Source of the DNA: Moniliophthora roreri
Lineage: Eukaryota > Basidiomycota > Agaricomycetes > Agaricales > Marasmiaceae
DNA: 64,000 bases
NCBI GenBank assembly: GCA_001466705.2
Contig: LATX02000123.1
Coordinates: 310,001-374,000, forward strand
Direction: 5' to 3'
Shown here piece by piece: positions 36,535-47,919 of the stretch. The notes beneath the pieces are model-generated. The model ran no database searches. It was not told the DNA's origin and worked only from the letters and a program-made list of their open reading frames with translations. Each line of letters starts with the position of its first letter. Position 1 is the stretch's first letter. The position numbers and the translations under genes are program-made.

Positions 36535-37990
36535 TTGAAATTCCTCAGTGTTATGACGGGAGATTGAAAGTTGCTTTCGACCTATGTACGTGGTCGTCGT
36601 CGTCGTCGAGGCACATCGGGATTCGGCATTAGTTGCGTAACCTGTATTTGCTGATTGTCTCCAGTCTCTGGTGACTGGTCGGTCTCTCGGACTTTCCCGA
36701 GATCGCGTGATCTCCCCATTTGCGAAGCGGGCTCTGGCAGGTTATTAAGTCCATCAAGCCGGATCGAGGCGGAACGAGTGAAAACGAGAAAATGGCTCTA
36801 TGCCCAAATTCTCGCTCTGACTCGACGTCGCTTGAAATCAAGGGAAAAGGGAACGTCACAAGGTAGATAGAAAAATGTATTTCTTACGATATTTGTTTCT
36901 CGTTTACGTTCGATATGAAAGTTAAAAACGTGCGATTTTTCGAATACACTCGTTCTGAGCACAGCACATGTACTATCAGCCTCGTTCCCCCTCGTTCTCA
37001 CCACATGACTCCTACTGATTCCTCCTGGTGCCCTCACCGGAATCATCTGGGCCCCACTGGCATTTGTCAGTGTCTTGCCCTCTCTTACTTTCTCCTAGTT
37101 TCCACGATACTATTAGATAGTAGGATATGCTGCAGAAATGTAGGTTAGCAGACGTAGCTGAATAGAGGCATGAGACATACATACACTTGCTAATTGGGCC
37201 TGTGGGTCTTTGACGAATTGACTATCGATTAGAGGAGAAGTACATGAATATCATAGAAGCAACTTACAATGGAGATGGCGTTGAAATCGAGGCTAATCGA
37301 GTCAACCTGAGAAAAACGTGATACTAGTGAAACGAAAGGCAAGAACCCTTGATCTCAAGTACCACCGTCTTTTTCACTCGCTCTGCCTTGATCCAGTTCA
37401 ACGGACTTTTCATTATTAGGGGTTCGGGGTTCGGAGTTAAGCGTTAGGAGGTGTGGGTAAGTGTGACGTGAGATTAGTCACGGCACAAGGTTCTGAAGGT
37501 TCTTGATGAAAATGCTGGTGTCTTTGCACTGGGAAATAACTAGACTGAGAATAATATTCTGCCTAGCTAATACACAGTGAGTTTCTTAAATACTAAGAAT
37601 ATAATCAAATAAATAAAATATCAAATACTAAGAAGGAAGTAAGAAATAGGTACGAAATATCGAGAGGCTGTCTCGAAGGATGTGTGAACAGGATGTAAGA
37701 GCAGGATGTAAGAGATGGCTGTGAGAGAGAGAGGAAATACAATTCTGAATGGAGTCGTATGAAAAGAAGAGGATGAGTAAAATGGATGTCATCATGGTCA
37801 TAAAAGGAAATCATATCCGGTGAAGCCGGTACTCACTACATTCGCCCTCCAGAACTTCTTCCGAAGTTCTAATCTTCTTTCTCCCTTGCTTTACCATCAC
37901 CAAAACTGACAAGAAGTTACAACAGTAATAGGTTGATATGTAATACGATACATACCTTATAAAATGGCATATAATTATTATGCCCTTTAT
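36535..37990. other. Intergenic stretch
   Basis: Promoter side of the third P450, then increasingly AT-rich sequence towards the repeat block. No coding region recognised. Confidence 0.45.
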
Positions 37991-38417
37991 AACGAGGCTA
38001 CCTGGTATTGTAAGGCCCATAACATGAGGCAGCGCATTACAGGGATTGCAATGAGATGTAGAGGTTATATCATGTTACAGGCAATATATCACATTACAGG
38101 CAATATACTGCATTACAGGTGGTATATTGTGTTATATGTTCTACAATGTATTGTTGATCCTAGATGCAGCCCTGCTTCAATCCAGTCCAAATGAACAGGC
38201 AAAAAAATCATATATTGACTCTAAGTATATACATATATACAGGGTAAAGTATTACTAGCAACAATGATATCTGTACAACCCTGGAATCCCCTGCTACAAC
38301 CTCCATATTCACAGTGGATGGGTATCTAAAGGCAAGAATGAGTAAATATGTTACTAGAGAAAAATCCATAAGAGCAAACTTACCAAACCATATGCCATGG
38401 AGAGCAACACTGGTGAT

Positions 38418-39260
38418 CAAAGAACCTAAGACAGTATCATTAGTAAATAAGATAGAAGAGCAAATGACAGAGGCAGACCTTATATGGACATATGAGGGCA
38501 CTGATGATAGAGTGAGCTTGATCATACACGTTGTAGGATTTGACTTGTTGGACCTAGGCTTGAAGATGTAAGAATCTATGTTATAAGATCTATGGGAGAC
38601 ATACCTTCTTTCAGATGGCATCTGAGTACTCATGTTACTGATGGGTGTAGTTGGGGTGTTGGCAGCATTGACGGACATTGTTGACAGCATTAGCAGCAGT
38701 GAGAGCAGTGATGTGGCATGATGTTGAGGACAATAATGGTAGTGTTATTGGGGAATGCTGTCAAGGGCTTTGGCATTGAGCATGGTGTTGGCAGCAGTAA
38801 GGGTGGTGATGTGGCACATAATGTTGGTTGTGTTGCTGGCAGTGACATGTCAAACAGTATCAAGGAATGTTGTTGAGTGTGTTGCTGGCATTGAGAATGG
38901 CATTGGTGTTGTTGGTGATGTGGGCGTCAGTGGCGGAGATGGTGATAGTGGGGATGACAATGGTGGAGATGGCAGTGGGGACGATGGTAGAGACGATGGT
39001 AAAGATGATGGTGGTGGTTAAGAAGAAAGAAGCGGAGTTTGAAAATTTGCTGCATGTTGGAATTTAAGGTCCGCTTTGGAGGGGTCTTCATTCACGTGAT
39101 CACTGCTCATTTTTCCTAGATGTCTTTTGTAAAGGTGCTGTATTGGTGTTGCATCACTCATACAACCCCTTCATATTCCAATGATATGGTATGTAGCACA
39201 ATATAATGCCTGGAACTCAATATAACGTGTGCAACTCAATATAATGCCCAAAATGCATTA
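38418..39260 (+). repeat. Large direct repeat, copy A
   Basis: The part 38418-38700 recurs at 39262-39545, and 38683-39260 recurs at 39527-40085 (diverged) and at 40610-41187 (identical as far as I can read). It includes a simple-sequence-like run rich in GATGGTGA-type motifs near 38935-39020. No protein is supported. Confidence 0.85.
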
Positions 39261-39261
39261 N
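39261..39261. other. Ambiguous base (N), probable assembly joint
   Basis: A single N interrupts the sequence exactly where repeat copy A stops and repeat copy B begins in its middle. This suggests two contigs joined without a measured gap. Confidence 0.7.
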
Positions 39262-40110
39262 ATCAAAGAACCTAAGACAGTATCATTAGTAAATAAGATA
39301 GAAGAGCAAATGATGGAGGCAGACCTTATATGGACATATGAGGGCACTAATGATAGAGTGAGCTTGATCATACACGACATAGGATTTGACTTGTTGGACC
39401 TAGGCTTGAAGATGTAAGAATCTATGTTATAAGATCTATGGGAGACATACCTTCTTTCAGATGGCATCTGAGTACTCATGTTACTGATGGGTGTAGTTGG
39501 GGTGTTGGCAGCATTGACGGACATTGTTGACAGCATTGGCAGCAGTGAGAGCAGCGGTGTGGCATGATGTTGAGGACAATAATGGTAGTGTTATTGGGGA
39601 ATGCTGTCAAGGGCTTTGGCATTGAGCATGGTGTTGGCAGCAGTGAGGGTGGTGACATGGCACATAATGTTGGTTGTGTTGCTGGCAGTGACATGTCAAA
39701 CAGTATCAAGGAATGTTGTTGAGTGTGTTGCTGGCATTGAGAATGGTATTGGTGTTGTTGGTGATGTGGGTGTCAGTGGCAGAGATGGTGATAGTGGGGA
39801 CAACAATGGTGGAGACAGCGGTGGGGACAATGGTAGAGACAATGGTAAAGACAATGGTGGTGGTTAAGAAGAAAGAAGCGGAGTTTGAAAATTTGCCACA
39901 TGTTGGAATTTAAGGTCCACTTTGGAGGGGTCTTCATTCATGTGATCACTGCTCATTTTTCCTAGATGTCCTTTGTAAAGGTGCTGTATCGGTGTTGCAT
40001 CACTCATGCAACCCCTTCATATTCCAATGATATGGTATGTAGCACAATATAATGCCTGGAACTCAATATAATGCCCAAAATGTGTTATATCATGATATAA
40101 TGTCCACAAT
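39262..40110 (+). repeat. Large direct repeat, copy B
   Basis: A diverged copy of 38418-39260. Many of the differences from A are transitions at CpG sites: GGCGTC to GGTGTC, GGCGGA to GGCAGA, GACGATGG to GACAATGG twice, CACGTG to CATGTG, TCCGC to TCCAC. A few differences go the other way. Confidence 0.85.
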
Positions 40111-40377
40111 GTGTTGTAATGCCCTGTAACCATCACAAGACATTATAACAGGTATGTAATTTTGTTATATTACTATAAAATTATTACAGTACATTCTAAC
40201 TATGTTATGTTCATCTAGAATAATTACAGACTGTTGCATTTCATGATAATGCCCTGTAACCTGTTGCAGTGGCCTGTCAATTTTGGTGATGATGGAGTGA
40301 CATCAATAATACCAGTCATTGTCTTGACCTCAGATAGCACACCCAAACAATATGAGCAAAACTATATATATTTTAAT

Positions 40378-40607
40378 CTACATACATACATTCATGTATT
40401 AATAAGTAGACATAATGTAACTAGATATACAGCTCAAGTTGTGACTACATTACCTCAAACACTAGCCTTGGAGACCAACTAAAGATACACTGACAATCAT
40501 GAGCTCAAACATATGCCCCCATATACATTGCAAGTGCTGTTTCAAGTCAAGTCAGTTTATATATGCTTGGAGGAATCTCAAAAGACTTACCAGTACATCA
40601 GGTATTG
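40378..40607 (+). repeat. Direct repeat, matches 42485-42721
   Basis: The sequence from TTTTAATCTACATACATACA to CATCAGGTATTG is repeated almost identically about 2.1 kb downstream. It ends at the second N. Confidence 0.85.
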
Positions 40608-40608
40608 N
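40608..40608. other. Ambiguous base (N), probable assembly joint
   Basis: A single N where the repeat that continues at 42721 breaks off and repeat copy C starts. Confidence 0.7.
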
Positions 40609-41390
40609 TTGACAGCATTAGCAGCAGTGAGAGCAGTGATGTGGCATGATGTTGAGGACAATAATGGTAGTGTTATTGGGGAATGCTGTCAAGGGCTTTG
40701 GCATTGAGCATGGTGTTGGCAGCAGTAAGGGTGGTGATGTGGCACATAATGTTGGTTGTGTTGCTGGCAGTGACATGTCAAACAGTATCAAGGAATGTTG
40801 TTGAGTGTGTTGCTGGCATTGAGAATGGCATTGGTGTTGTTGGTGATGTGGGCGTCAGTGGCGGAGATGGTGATAGTGGGGATGACAATGGTGGAGATGG
40901 CAGTGGGGACGATGGTAGAGACGATGGTAAAGATGATGGTGGTGGTTAAGAAGAAAGAAGCGGAGTTTGAAAATTTGCTGCATGTTGGAATTTAAGGTCC
41001 GCTTTGGAGGGGTCTTCATTCACGTGATCACTGCTCATTTTTCCTAGATGTCTTTTGTAAAGGTGCTGTATTGGTGTTGCATCACTCATACAACCCCTTC
41101 ATATTCCAATGATATGGTATGTAGCACAATATAATGCCTGGAACTCAATATAACGTGTGCAACTCAATATAATGCCCAAAATGCATTATATTGCAATATA
41201 ATGTCCACAATGTGTTGTAACACCCTGTAACCATTACAAGACATTATGACAGATATGTAATTTTGTTATATTACTATGAAATTATTACAGTACATTCTAA
41301 CTATGTTACATTCATCTAGAATAATTATGGACCGTTGCATTTCGTGATAATGCCCTGTAACCCATTGCAGCGGCCTGTCAATTTTGGTGA
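40609..41390 (+). repeat. Large direct repeat, copy C
   Basis: Identical by eye to the end of copy A (38683-39260) over about 578 bp, then continues past the point where A is cut off by the N. Its last 200 bp (41190-41390) match the end of copy B (40085-40290) at roughly 90 percent, differing mostly by transitions. Confidence 0.85.
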
Positions 41391-42121
41391 TGACCCTTGC
41401 CCTTGCTGTTGTCTCTATTTTTGGTCATTTTCAAACCTCTCAAGTCCTCCTTAGTGATTGATTTTGGTACTGGGACACCTACACCATTTGTGGATTCATC
41501 TGTCATTTCAATGACATTAAATCCTGAGGCTTCAGAAGTTGGGATATGGGATCCAGAAGAGGAAGTGATAGGTGGGTGAACTGGTTCTCGTTGTTTTGGC
41601 ACCATGGCAGTCGATCTGTTTCATCTGACATAGGCTCTATCATCCTGGTATTTGATCTTGGAAACCCATTTCTTTTTGGTCTCCATTCGCCTTGCCTCTT
41701 CTCGCTTATTCTTCTTATCTTCATCCTTCTCTGCTCTCCTCTGTGCAATCCTCACCTTCTGATTCAACCAATCCCATCTGGCCTGCCTTAGTAATCTGTC
41801 ACCTAACTCAGTATTATTGTCCAGCATTTCGTCATTAGTGCAGACGGAGTAGCGAGCACCCTTCTTTGCATCATAGGGTTTATCTGATTGGACGGATCAG
41901 CTGTGAGGTACCTGCTCGATGGAAGTAAATACTTTGTCTGGATTATCACGTCGGGATTCGTCATTCATTCCTGCTCTGACATTTCCAATACTGAAGTGAG
42001 CAAGATCAGGTTGTCCTCGAGTAGAGGGTCCTTTGTCAATGTCCCCGTCATCAGAAATGATTGTGAAATAGCCCTCATAGCCAAGCTCAGCATTACATGC
42101 TTTGCCGAACACTACGTACAA
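41378..42121 (-). mobile_element. Fragmentary frames, possibly transposon-derived
   Basis: Two minus-strand frames with more protein-like composition than the rest of the block. One (42121-41897) reads KACNAELGYEGYFTIISDDG; the other (41827-41621) is a charged helix rich in K, E and R (RRAEKDEDKKNKREEARRME). A third piece reads VPVPKSITKEDLRGLK. They are broken by stops, have no recognised domain, and lie in a segment of about 1.1 kb that is absent between the equivalent repeats at 40300-40378. A gag-like or accessory transposon protein is possible but unproven. Confidence 0.35.
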
Positions 42122-42484
42122 GGTGTTCTTTTAACATGGTTTTCTAATTGAGAAAACACTTAATCTTCTTGCAAAGAGAATTTTTATAAAACCATATATA
42201 AATTCTAAATTTCAATTGTGTCCTCTCAACAAGAATATGCCTGGAGAATACTAAATTTTCAGCAGCAAAAGATATAGAATTTTCAACTTCTGAGAATTAA
42301 TAGATAATACAATATATTAGAATAATTTCCATACTGAGAAAACATTAAATTTTCTCTGGTTGAAAATGCTCAGAAAATGCTGATAAGATAAGATAAAAAT
42401 TCCACATTTTCTATTGTGGGAAAGTCAGAGAAAACACTAGGAAAACACTAGGAAAATGGTAGAAAAATCATGTGAAAACACTAT

Positions 42485-42721
42485 ATTTTAATCTACATAC
42501 ATACATTCATGTATTAATAAGTAGACATAATGTAACTAGATATACAGCTCAAGTTGTGACTACATTACCTCAAACACTAGCCTTGGAGACCAACTAAAGA
42601 TACACTGACAATCATGAGCTCAAACATATGCCCCCATATACATTGCAAGTGCTGTTTCAAGTCAAGTCAGTTTATATATGCTTGGAGGAATCTCAAAAGA
42701 CTTACCAGTACATCAGGTATT
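42485..42721 (+). repeat. Direct repeat, matches 40378-40607
   Basis: Second copy of the 230-bp repeat. Here it runs on without a break into unique sequence (TCAATTCAGAGCC), whereas the first copy ends at an N. Confidence 0.85.
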
Positions 42722-42939
42722 GTCAATTCAGAGCCAATCAATTCTAGAGTAGCAGATGGTCAGCATATGCTGGAGTGAGAAGGATAACAAAAACACACCA
42801 TGATAATTTCTGTCTTCAATTCTAGACATGTGCAAAGTCAGCATAAGAATGTATCATGTTACAGCTAACATACTAGAGCAAGCCAATATGATGGTGCAGG
42901 TTAGATGTTGAAGAGAGGGTATGAGTTGGGAGGACAGCA

Positions 42940-43470
42940 GGAAGTGACAATAAACAATGGCAATGAGAGGGAATGACCATGACAACAAGAGAGCAATAAT
43001 GACGAGAGAGCAACAACAATGGCAATAACAGGGGGGAAACAACAGTAATGACAAGAGGGTAACAAGGGCAGCAATGAGAGGGAAACAATGGTGACAATGA
43101 GAGGATAACAACAACAGCAATGATGAGAGGGTAACAATGACAGTGATGACAAGAGAGAAACAATGGCAATGATGAGAGGGAAAGGACAGTGATGACAAGA
43201 GGATAAATATGACAGCAATGATGAGAAGGAAACAATAGCAACAAGAGGGAAAGGACAGTGATGACATGAGGGAAACAATAGTGATGACAAGGGGTAACAA
43301 CAACTGCAATGATGAGAGGGAAACAACTGCGATAAGAAGAGGAACAATGAGGGTGAAAAATGACCACAAGGATCATGACAAGAGGGGGAAAAGAACAACA
43401 GTGAGGAGGGGGACGATGATGAGAGGGGCAAAGAACAAAGACAACAATGGGTTGACAACAATGAGATGGT
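42940..43470 (+). repeat. Purine-rich minisatellite-like tract
   Basis: Imperfect tandem units of about 20-27 nt, most ending in GAGAGG or AAGAGG and containing ACAATG or GTGATGACA. The plus strand is strongly purine-biased for about 500 bp. Open frames on the opposite strand (runs of L, S, C, H, P) are only a consequence of this repeat. Confidence 0.85.
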
Positions 43471-44159
43471 GATGGTACAAAAGAAAGAAAGAAAAGTCAG
43501 AGTTTGAAATGTGAGTGAAATCTAAATGAACAATTGCAAGGGTCCAAACTCACGTGACAGTAACTGGTAATGGGTAGTTATAGCTGGTAAGTGGGTGGTT
43601 ATAACTACCATTAAACTATTCATATCCCTCCCAAAACTGGTTAGTACTAATCTCACTGAGGTTATAGCTCCCAAAACTAATCATTATGAGTTTGACTAGG
43701 GTTGTATCTAACTATTACCAGGCACAGGTGAGTTTTCAGTGTCAATTCCCCCTATAACCAGATGTACCATTTTGACATTTTGTGCAATGTCTTTTGTTAC
43801 CCATATTATGCCCATATATGGCTGTCAACTTGACAGCTATTTACAGGCCTCCCTGTCCAGTACCTATACTATATGGGTGATCTCCCAAGTCTCTATATGG
43901 TTATGGTACAGAACCTGTCTTATAGTACCTGTCAACTGTACTATGTACAGTGATGGTTCACAGCCCTACCTATGATGATGGGTTTGTGGAGATCCATATG
44001 AGGCAAAATTGAATGTACCTGATCATAAGCAGTGGATTGTTTAAACATGTATATTAAACAGAACAAACAGTTGATTATGGTAGCCCAAAATTTGGAGATC
44101 AGAGGTTAGAGGTAACTCAGCACAGCACACCTCTTATTGCTCAAGTGCTCAAGCCCAGT

Positions 44160-45130
44160 GAGGTTTTATCAGATGTTATTCAACATTATCTGACAATACC
44201 CAACCTTGTCAGATAGTGTCCTTAAGTTGGAGTAATTCCTGACAGACGTTTCACAGGTAGTAGCTGACTGGCTCTATTAGACATTGGTTTTTGTCTGATC
44301 ACATCTGATATTGTCTGATTATTAAGGTATATATTGCTGAAATACTATAATACATTATGGGTGCTACTGAGTACAACTTACTGAAAGACCTTGTCTCCTG
44401 AGTCTCAGACCCCACTATGCCCACAAGAGTACCCAATACCCTCTGCCCCAACCCTCTGCCCCAACTCCAAGCCCTCTGCCCAACTCCAACAGCCTTCTAC
44501 CCTTGAAATGAGGAGCATGACTCTAACGACATGGCAAGCTGCAATGCATAGAATGATTAGTATAAAAATAATAGGTCATAAGGTCAACTCATAAGATATA
44601 GCCATATGTTGAAGGGGGTTTGGCACTGTCATCTGGGTCTCCTCTGAGGTGTCTGATGCATCAAACTATCTTTAGTTCTGCAAAAATGATAAGTAAACAG
44701 GACATGTACCTTGCTAATACCAAATTTTGCTTCTGACCTATGTCCAGCACTCTGTGCATCATCCAGGTTTCAACAATGAAAGGACAGGAGAAAGGATGCA
44801 CTAGCAGGAGGGAGTTGTAGGAAGTGGAGATAGTGGTGGTTAGAAAGAAAGAGGTGAGCATGGGGAAATCTAGAGCACAGGGGAGTTTGAGGTGAATAGC
44901 ACAATTCTTTTTCAAGTTCTTCTCAGCAGTGTTCTTTCCTAAAGTCTCATTCCACTATGCTTCAAGTTAGAGGCTGAAAAGAACAGTTGATTGGACAGAT
45001 GTCAGAAAACATCAGGTGCATGTCAGATTTTTGCAGATTTGTTGAAAAGCATCTGATAGTGTCCAGTAACATCTTGTTGGGGCTCTCAGTATCTGATCAA
45101 TCTGATCAGCAAAAGCACACTCTGATGGCT
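44160..45130. repeat. Two clusters of ATCTGA/TCAGAT motifs
   Basis: The short motif ATCTGA or its reverse TCAGAT (with TGTCAGA/TCTGACA variants) recurs many times at about 44165-44325 and again at 44995-45125, and is sparse between. Such subterminal clusters are typical of non-autonomous DNA transposons. No convincing terminal inverted repeats or target duplication were found. Confidence 0.4.
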
Positions 45131-46984
45131 GAATTTCAGGTGTTATTGACACTCTGCTGCACCTAAAGGTTTGGCTGTATATGACAAGACCCCTATGAGC
45201 CAGATTGTCAACATGTTAGTGCATCAGTACTATAGTGAGAGTACCTATTCATACAATTACATGTGCCTTGTGGGCAATTTTGTCCACAATACCAAAGGGG
45301 TTTAGATGTTTTGTTGATAGATCTCTGCCTTCATCTCATGTTACTTTACAGTTTCTAATATGGTCATCTTACTTTGTTTTGGCATCTAACAGTTCAATCC
45401 TCTTGACACTGAAGGTCACTATTCAAGGACTTGTTGTATATGGTGTTATGTGGTTTCAGTGAACCAGTACCACATTGGCCTGTTGCAATGTTGTGTTCAA
45501 ATTGGAATTTCTTGGTTCTGTCAAAGGGGCCAGCAGAGCTGGAGTGGTTGCTCTCTTCACTGTCCCTAACCATGCAGTTACTTTTTATCTTATAATTCTT
45601 GTTTGACTCAGCGAAAAGGACTTAAAACTAGTTGTACTGCCCTAGCTGGCTTCTCCCCATCCAGAGACCAGACAATGACATCTGGCTCTGCACTTACCTC
45701 TTCTGGTGTTGTCAACAGCAGGTCTTGCTCTGGCATTGCCATGTTTTCATCTTTCAGCCTTATCTCACCTCTTCTAGCTGTAGTTGATGCTTATTGTGCT
45801 ACTGGTATCTGTGAGGGTCAGACTGGTCCATGAGACAGTAAAGGGTCTGGGCCTCTGCTAAGGGCTGAAGACGAGGTTACAAGGTTTGTTGAGAGGAACT
45901 GAAGAGAAACAAAGGGGAATAAAAAGGAGTTGATTCAACTAAGGAATAAGGTGATTACAATGTTCTTAAATACTGTAGCTAGGATATCAAATATGAATGA
46001 AACAAGTACAAAACATGGTGAGTATGAGTGAATTAGGCATTAGTGGAAAGTGTGTGGATAATACAGATAAAGAAAGAATAAAGAAAGTTAGAGATATGAT
46101 ACTTGCATACTTCAGATGTGGAATAATGGTGAAATGGAGCCTGGATTGTTAATATGTTGAACCTAGAAAAGACCCAATTTTATTCTTCTTACATTACTTT
46201 TGAATCAGAACACTTCAATATGACACAAGATAATGGGTAATAAGGACTAGAGTGAGCCCAGTCTGCTAGTCATTGCCTTAGAGAAGCTATAGTGCATTGG
46301 AAAGTATGAAGAGCTATATGATATGCTATACAGAGGTGTCTAAGCTGTACTTTCTGACTTATCTATGTATCAGATCCAAAGTGGATCACTCCTGAAACCT
46401 GTAGGGAACCTAACTATGGCCCAATGAACACATTGGCTAGTTAACCAAGCTCTCAGAGTGCTATCAATGGGATTTTAATTTCTATTTTAACTTTCTATGA
46501 CATCTGCAAAGTGCAACATGCAGTCAAACAGTACAGAGGTACTTAGAGGAGACATCAAAACAGAAAGACAACTTAGAACAGGAATAATCAAAGAATGATC
46601 ATCCTCTGAAGTCAATATACAGATCAAAGTCAAAGCAGATGATCTCTTAATAAAGAGTTCAAAGGCAGCAAAACAATATGAAATAAAACTAACCAGGTAC
46701 AAGGCCATCTCAGAAAGAAGGAAATCACTGCCAAAGGACATCCGCTACCTACAGACAGATACAATGAGACATATGAAGAATATCTAATGCATAAGAAGTT
46801 CTAACTAAGACTGAGTGTGCATTGTCAAAGGAGATAGGAACAGCAACAGCATGTTCTGCCCTCAGAAACTTTGGCATCTAGGTCTCTGCTGATGTGTAGA
46901 GGCTAGAAAAGGGAAATGCCGTAAGGAATGGGATGCTGTACTGGTACACTGCTGTCTATATGGGGTCATATATATGGTTACAGA

Positions 46985-47026
46985 CCCGTACCGTAGCCCA
47001 AAGGAGAGAAGAGAGGTACGGTACGG
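46985..47026. repeat. Inverted repeat at the right border of the CpG-poor block
   Basis: CCGTACCGTA near 46986-46995 can pair with TACGGTACGG at 47017-47026, giving a 10-bp stem with a loop of about 21 nt. It lies exactly where CpG-rich sequence resumes. Confidence 0.5.
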
Positions 47027-47919
47027 TTTACGGGTCAGTCGTAGACCGCACGGAACGTATCGTTAGACGGGTTTACGACCGTAATACCATGGTCAGGGTG
47101 GGCGCTTAACACGGCGATGGCCTCCAAATTGGGAAAAATACCGTCGCACGACTTTTTTTGGTTCTTCAGCACCCTTTCACGTCGTCTAAGCCTGATTTAA
47201 AGTACCGCCTTTGTCAACGCCATCAGCGTCGGCCAATTCTAGAGCCTTCATCAAACTTAGATTGGTCGAGCTGCAGCAATGGTGAAATTGGAGTGACGAA
47301 GGTGAGCCGCTGGTCCCTTTCCCTGTGAAACGACGCCGATAACCCTTGGTGGTCTTTAATGACAGCCATGTTCAATAGGAAGCATTCCAAACCACAGAAG
47401 ACGTATACTCACCATTTCCATCTACAATTTACCATGTCCTGTTGTTCAAAGTCAACAAAGTCCATTCTGCTTTGCAGTATTGAATGACCGGCCCTTTAAG
47501 GACTCGCGAACACTCGGCATAGCTTCAGCAGAGCTGCAGATGGTCACAATCGCCCACTTTTCCCACCACCTTTGAACCCTCTTTGGATTGTACTGTATAT
47601 ACGGTTGACAGTAACGAACCCCAGTTGGAACCCCCCCCCACAACCCAATGAAAGTTTCGTCAATACCTGGAGCGTACACTGACAGTACCCCCGGGATCAA
47701 ATGGAACCTATACGAGGACGGAGATGATCCCAACACATATGTTGTTCCAGGACTGCAAGTATGGAGTGGCGCACAGGGAGGAAGTGTTTGATTGGACAAT
47801 TGGTTGGATGAGCTGGTCGGGGGTATAGCGGCATTATTGTAATGTTGGACTTTGTATTTATAATGGACTGGAATGGAACGGATGGACTAATTGGATTGTT
47901 ATAACGTGCTTTTCTTCTC
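47027..47919. other. Stretch with one uncertain minus-strand frame
   Basis: A minus-strand frame (47799-47452, at least 115 codons with no ATG at its start) reads [20 protein letters not shown] and ends at 47452. A TATAAATA-like element lies upstream on that strand near 47858-47866. No domain is recognised and I could not find a start, so I leave it as a possible small gene. Confidence 0.3.

Larger units (their letters stand above)
37990..46980. other. CpG-depleted, gene-free repeat block (probable silenced transposon DNA)
   Basis: About 9 kb without a credible gene. CpG dinucleotides nearly vanish: by eye I count about seven between 43500 and 46920, although the base composition is not extreme. 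TpG and CpA are abundant. CpG returns abruptly at about 46983. This pattern is what long-term cytosine methylation with deamination (or a CpG-targeted RIP-like process) leaves in fungal repeats. The block holds large direct repeats, a minisatellite and weak transposon-like frames. Confidence 0.8.

Noticed and set aside
38208..38690. 160-codon minus-strand frame with hydrophobic segments in the repeat block
   Set aside because: It lies in CpG-depleted repeat DNA, is partly duplicated at 39258-39536, and has no domain. Few stop codons there reflect biased composition.
38755..40949. Three near-identical 88-codon frames ending in a D/G-rich run
   Set aside because: They are copies of one repeat; the tail is a translated simple sequence. 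No start context or homology supports a gene.
42854..43461. Long minus-strand frames rich in L, S, C, H and P
   Set aside because: They are translations of the purine minisatellite, open in several frames at once.
46487..46741. 84-codon minus-strand frame in the repeat block
   Set aside because: It has no homology and lies in CpG-depleted DNA where chance frames are common.
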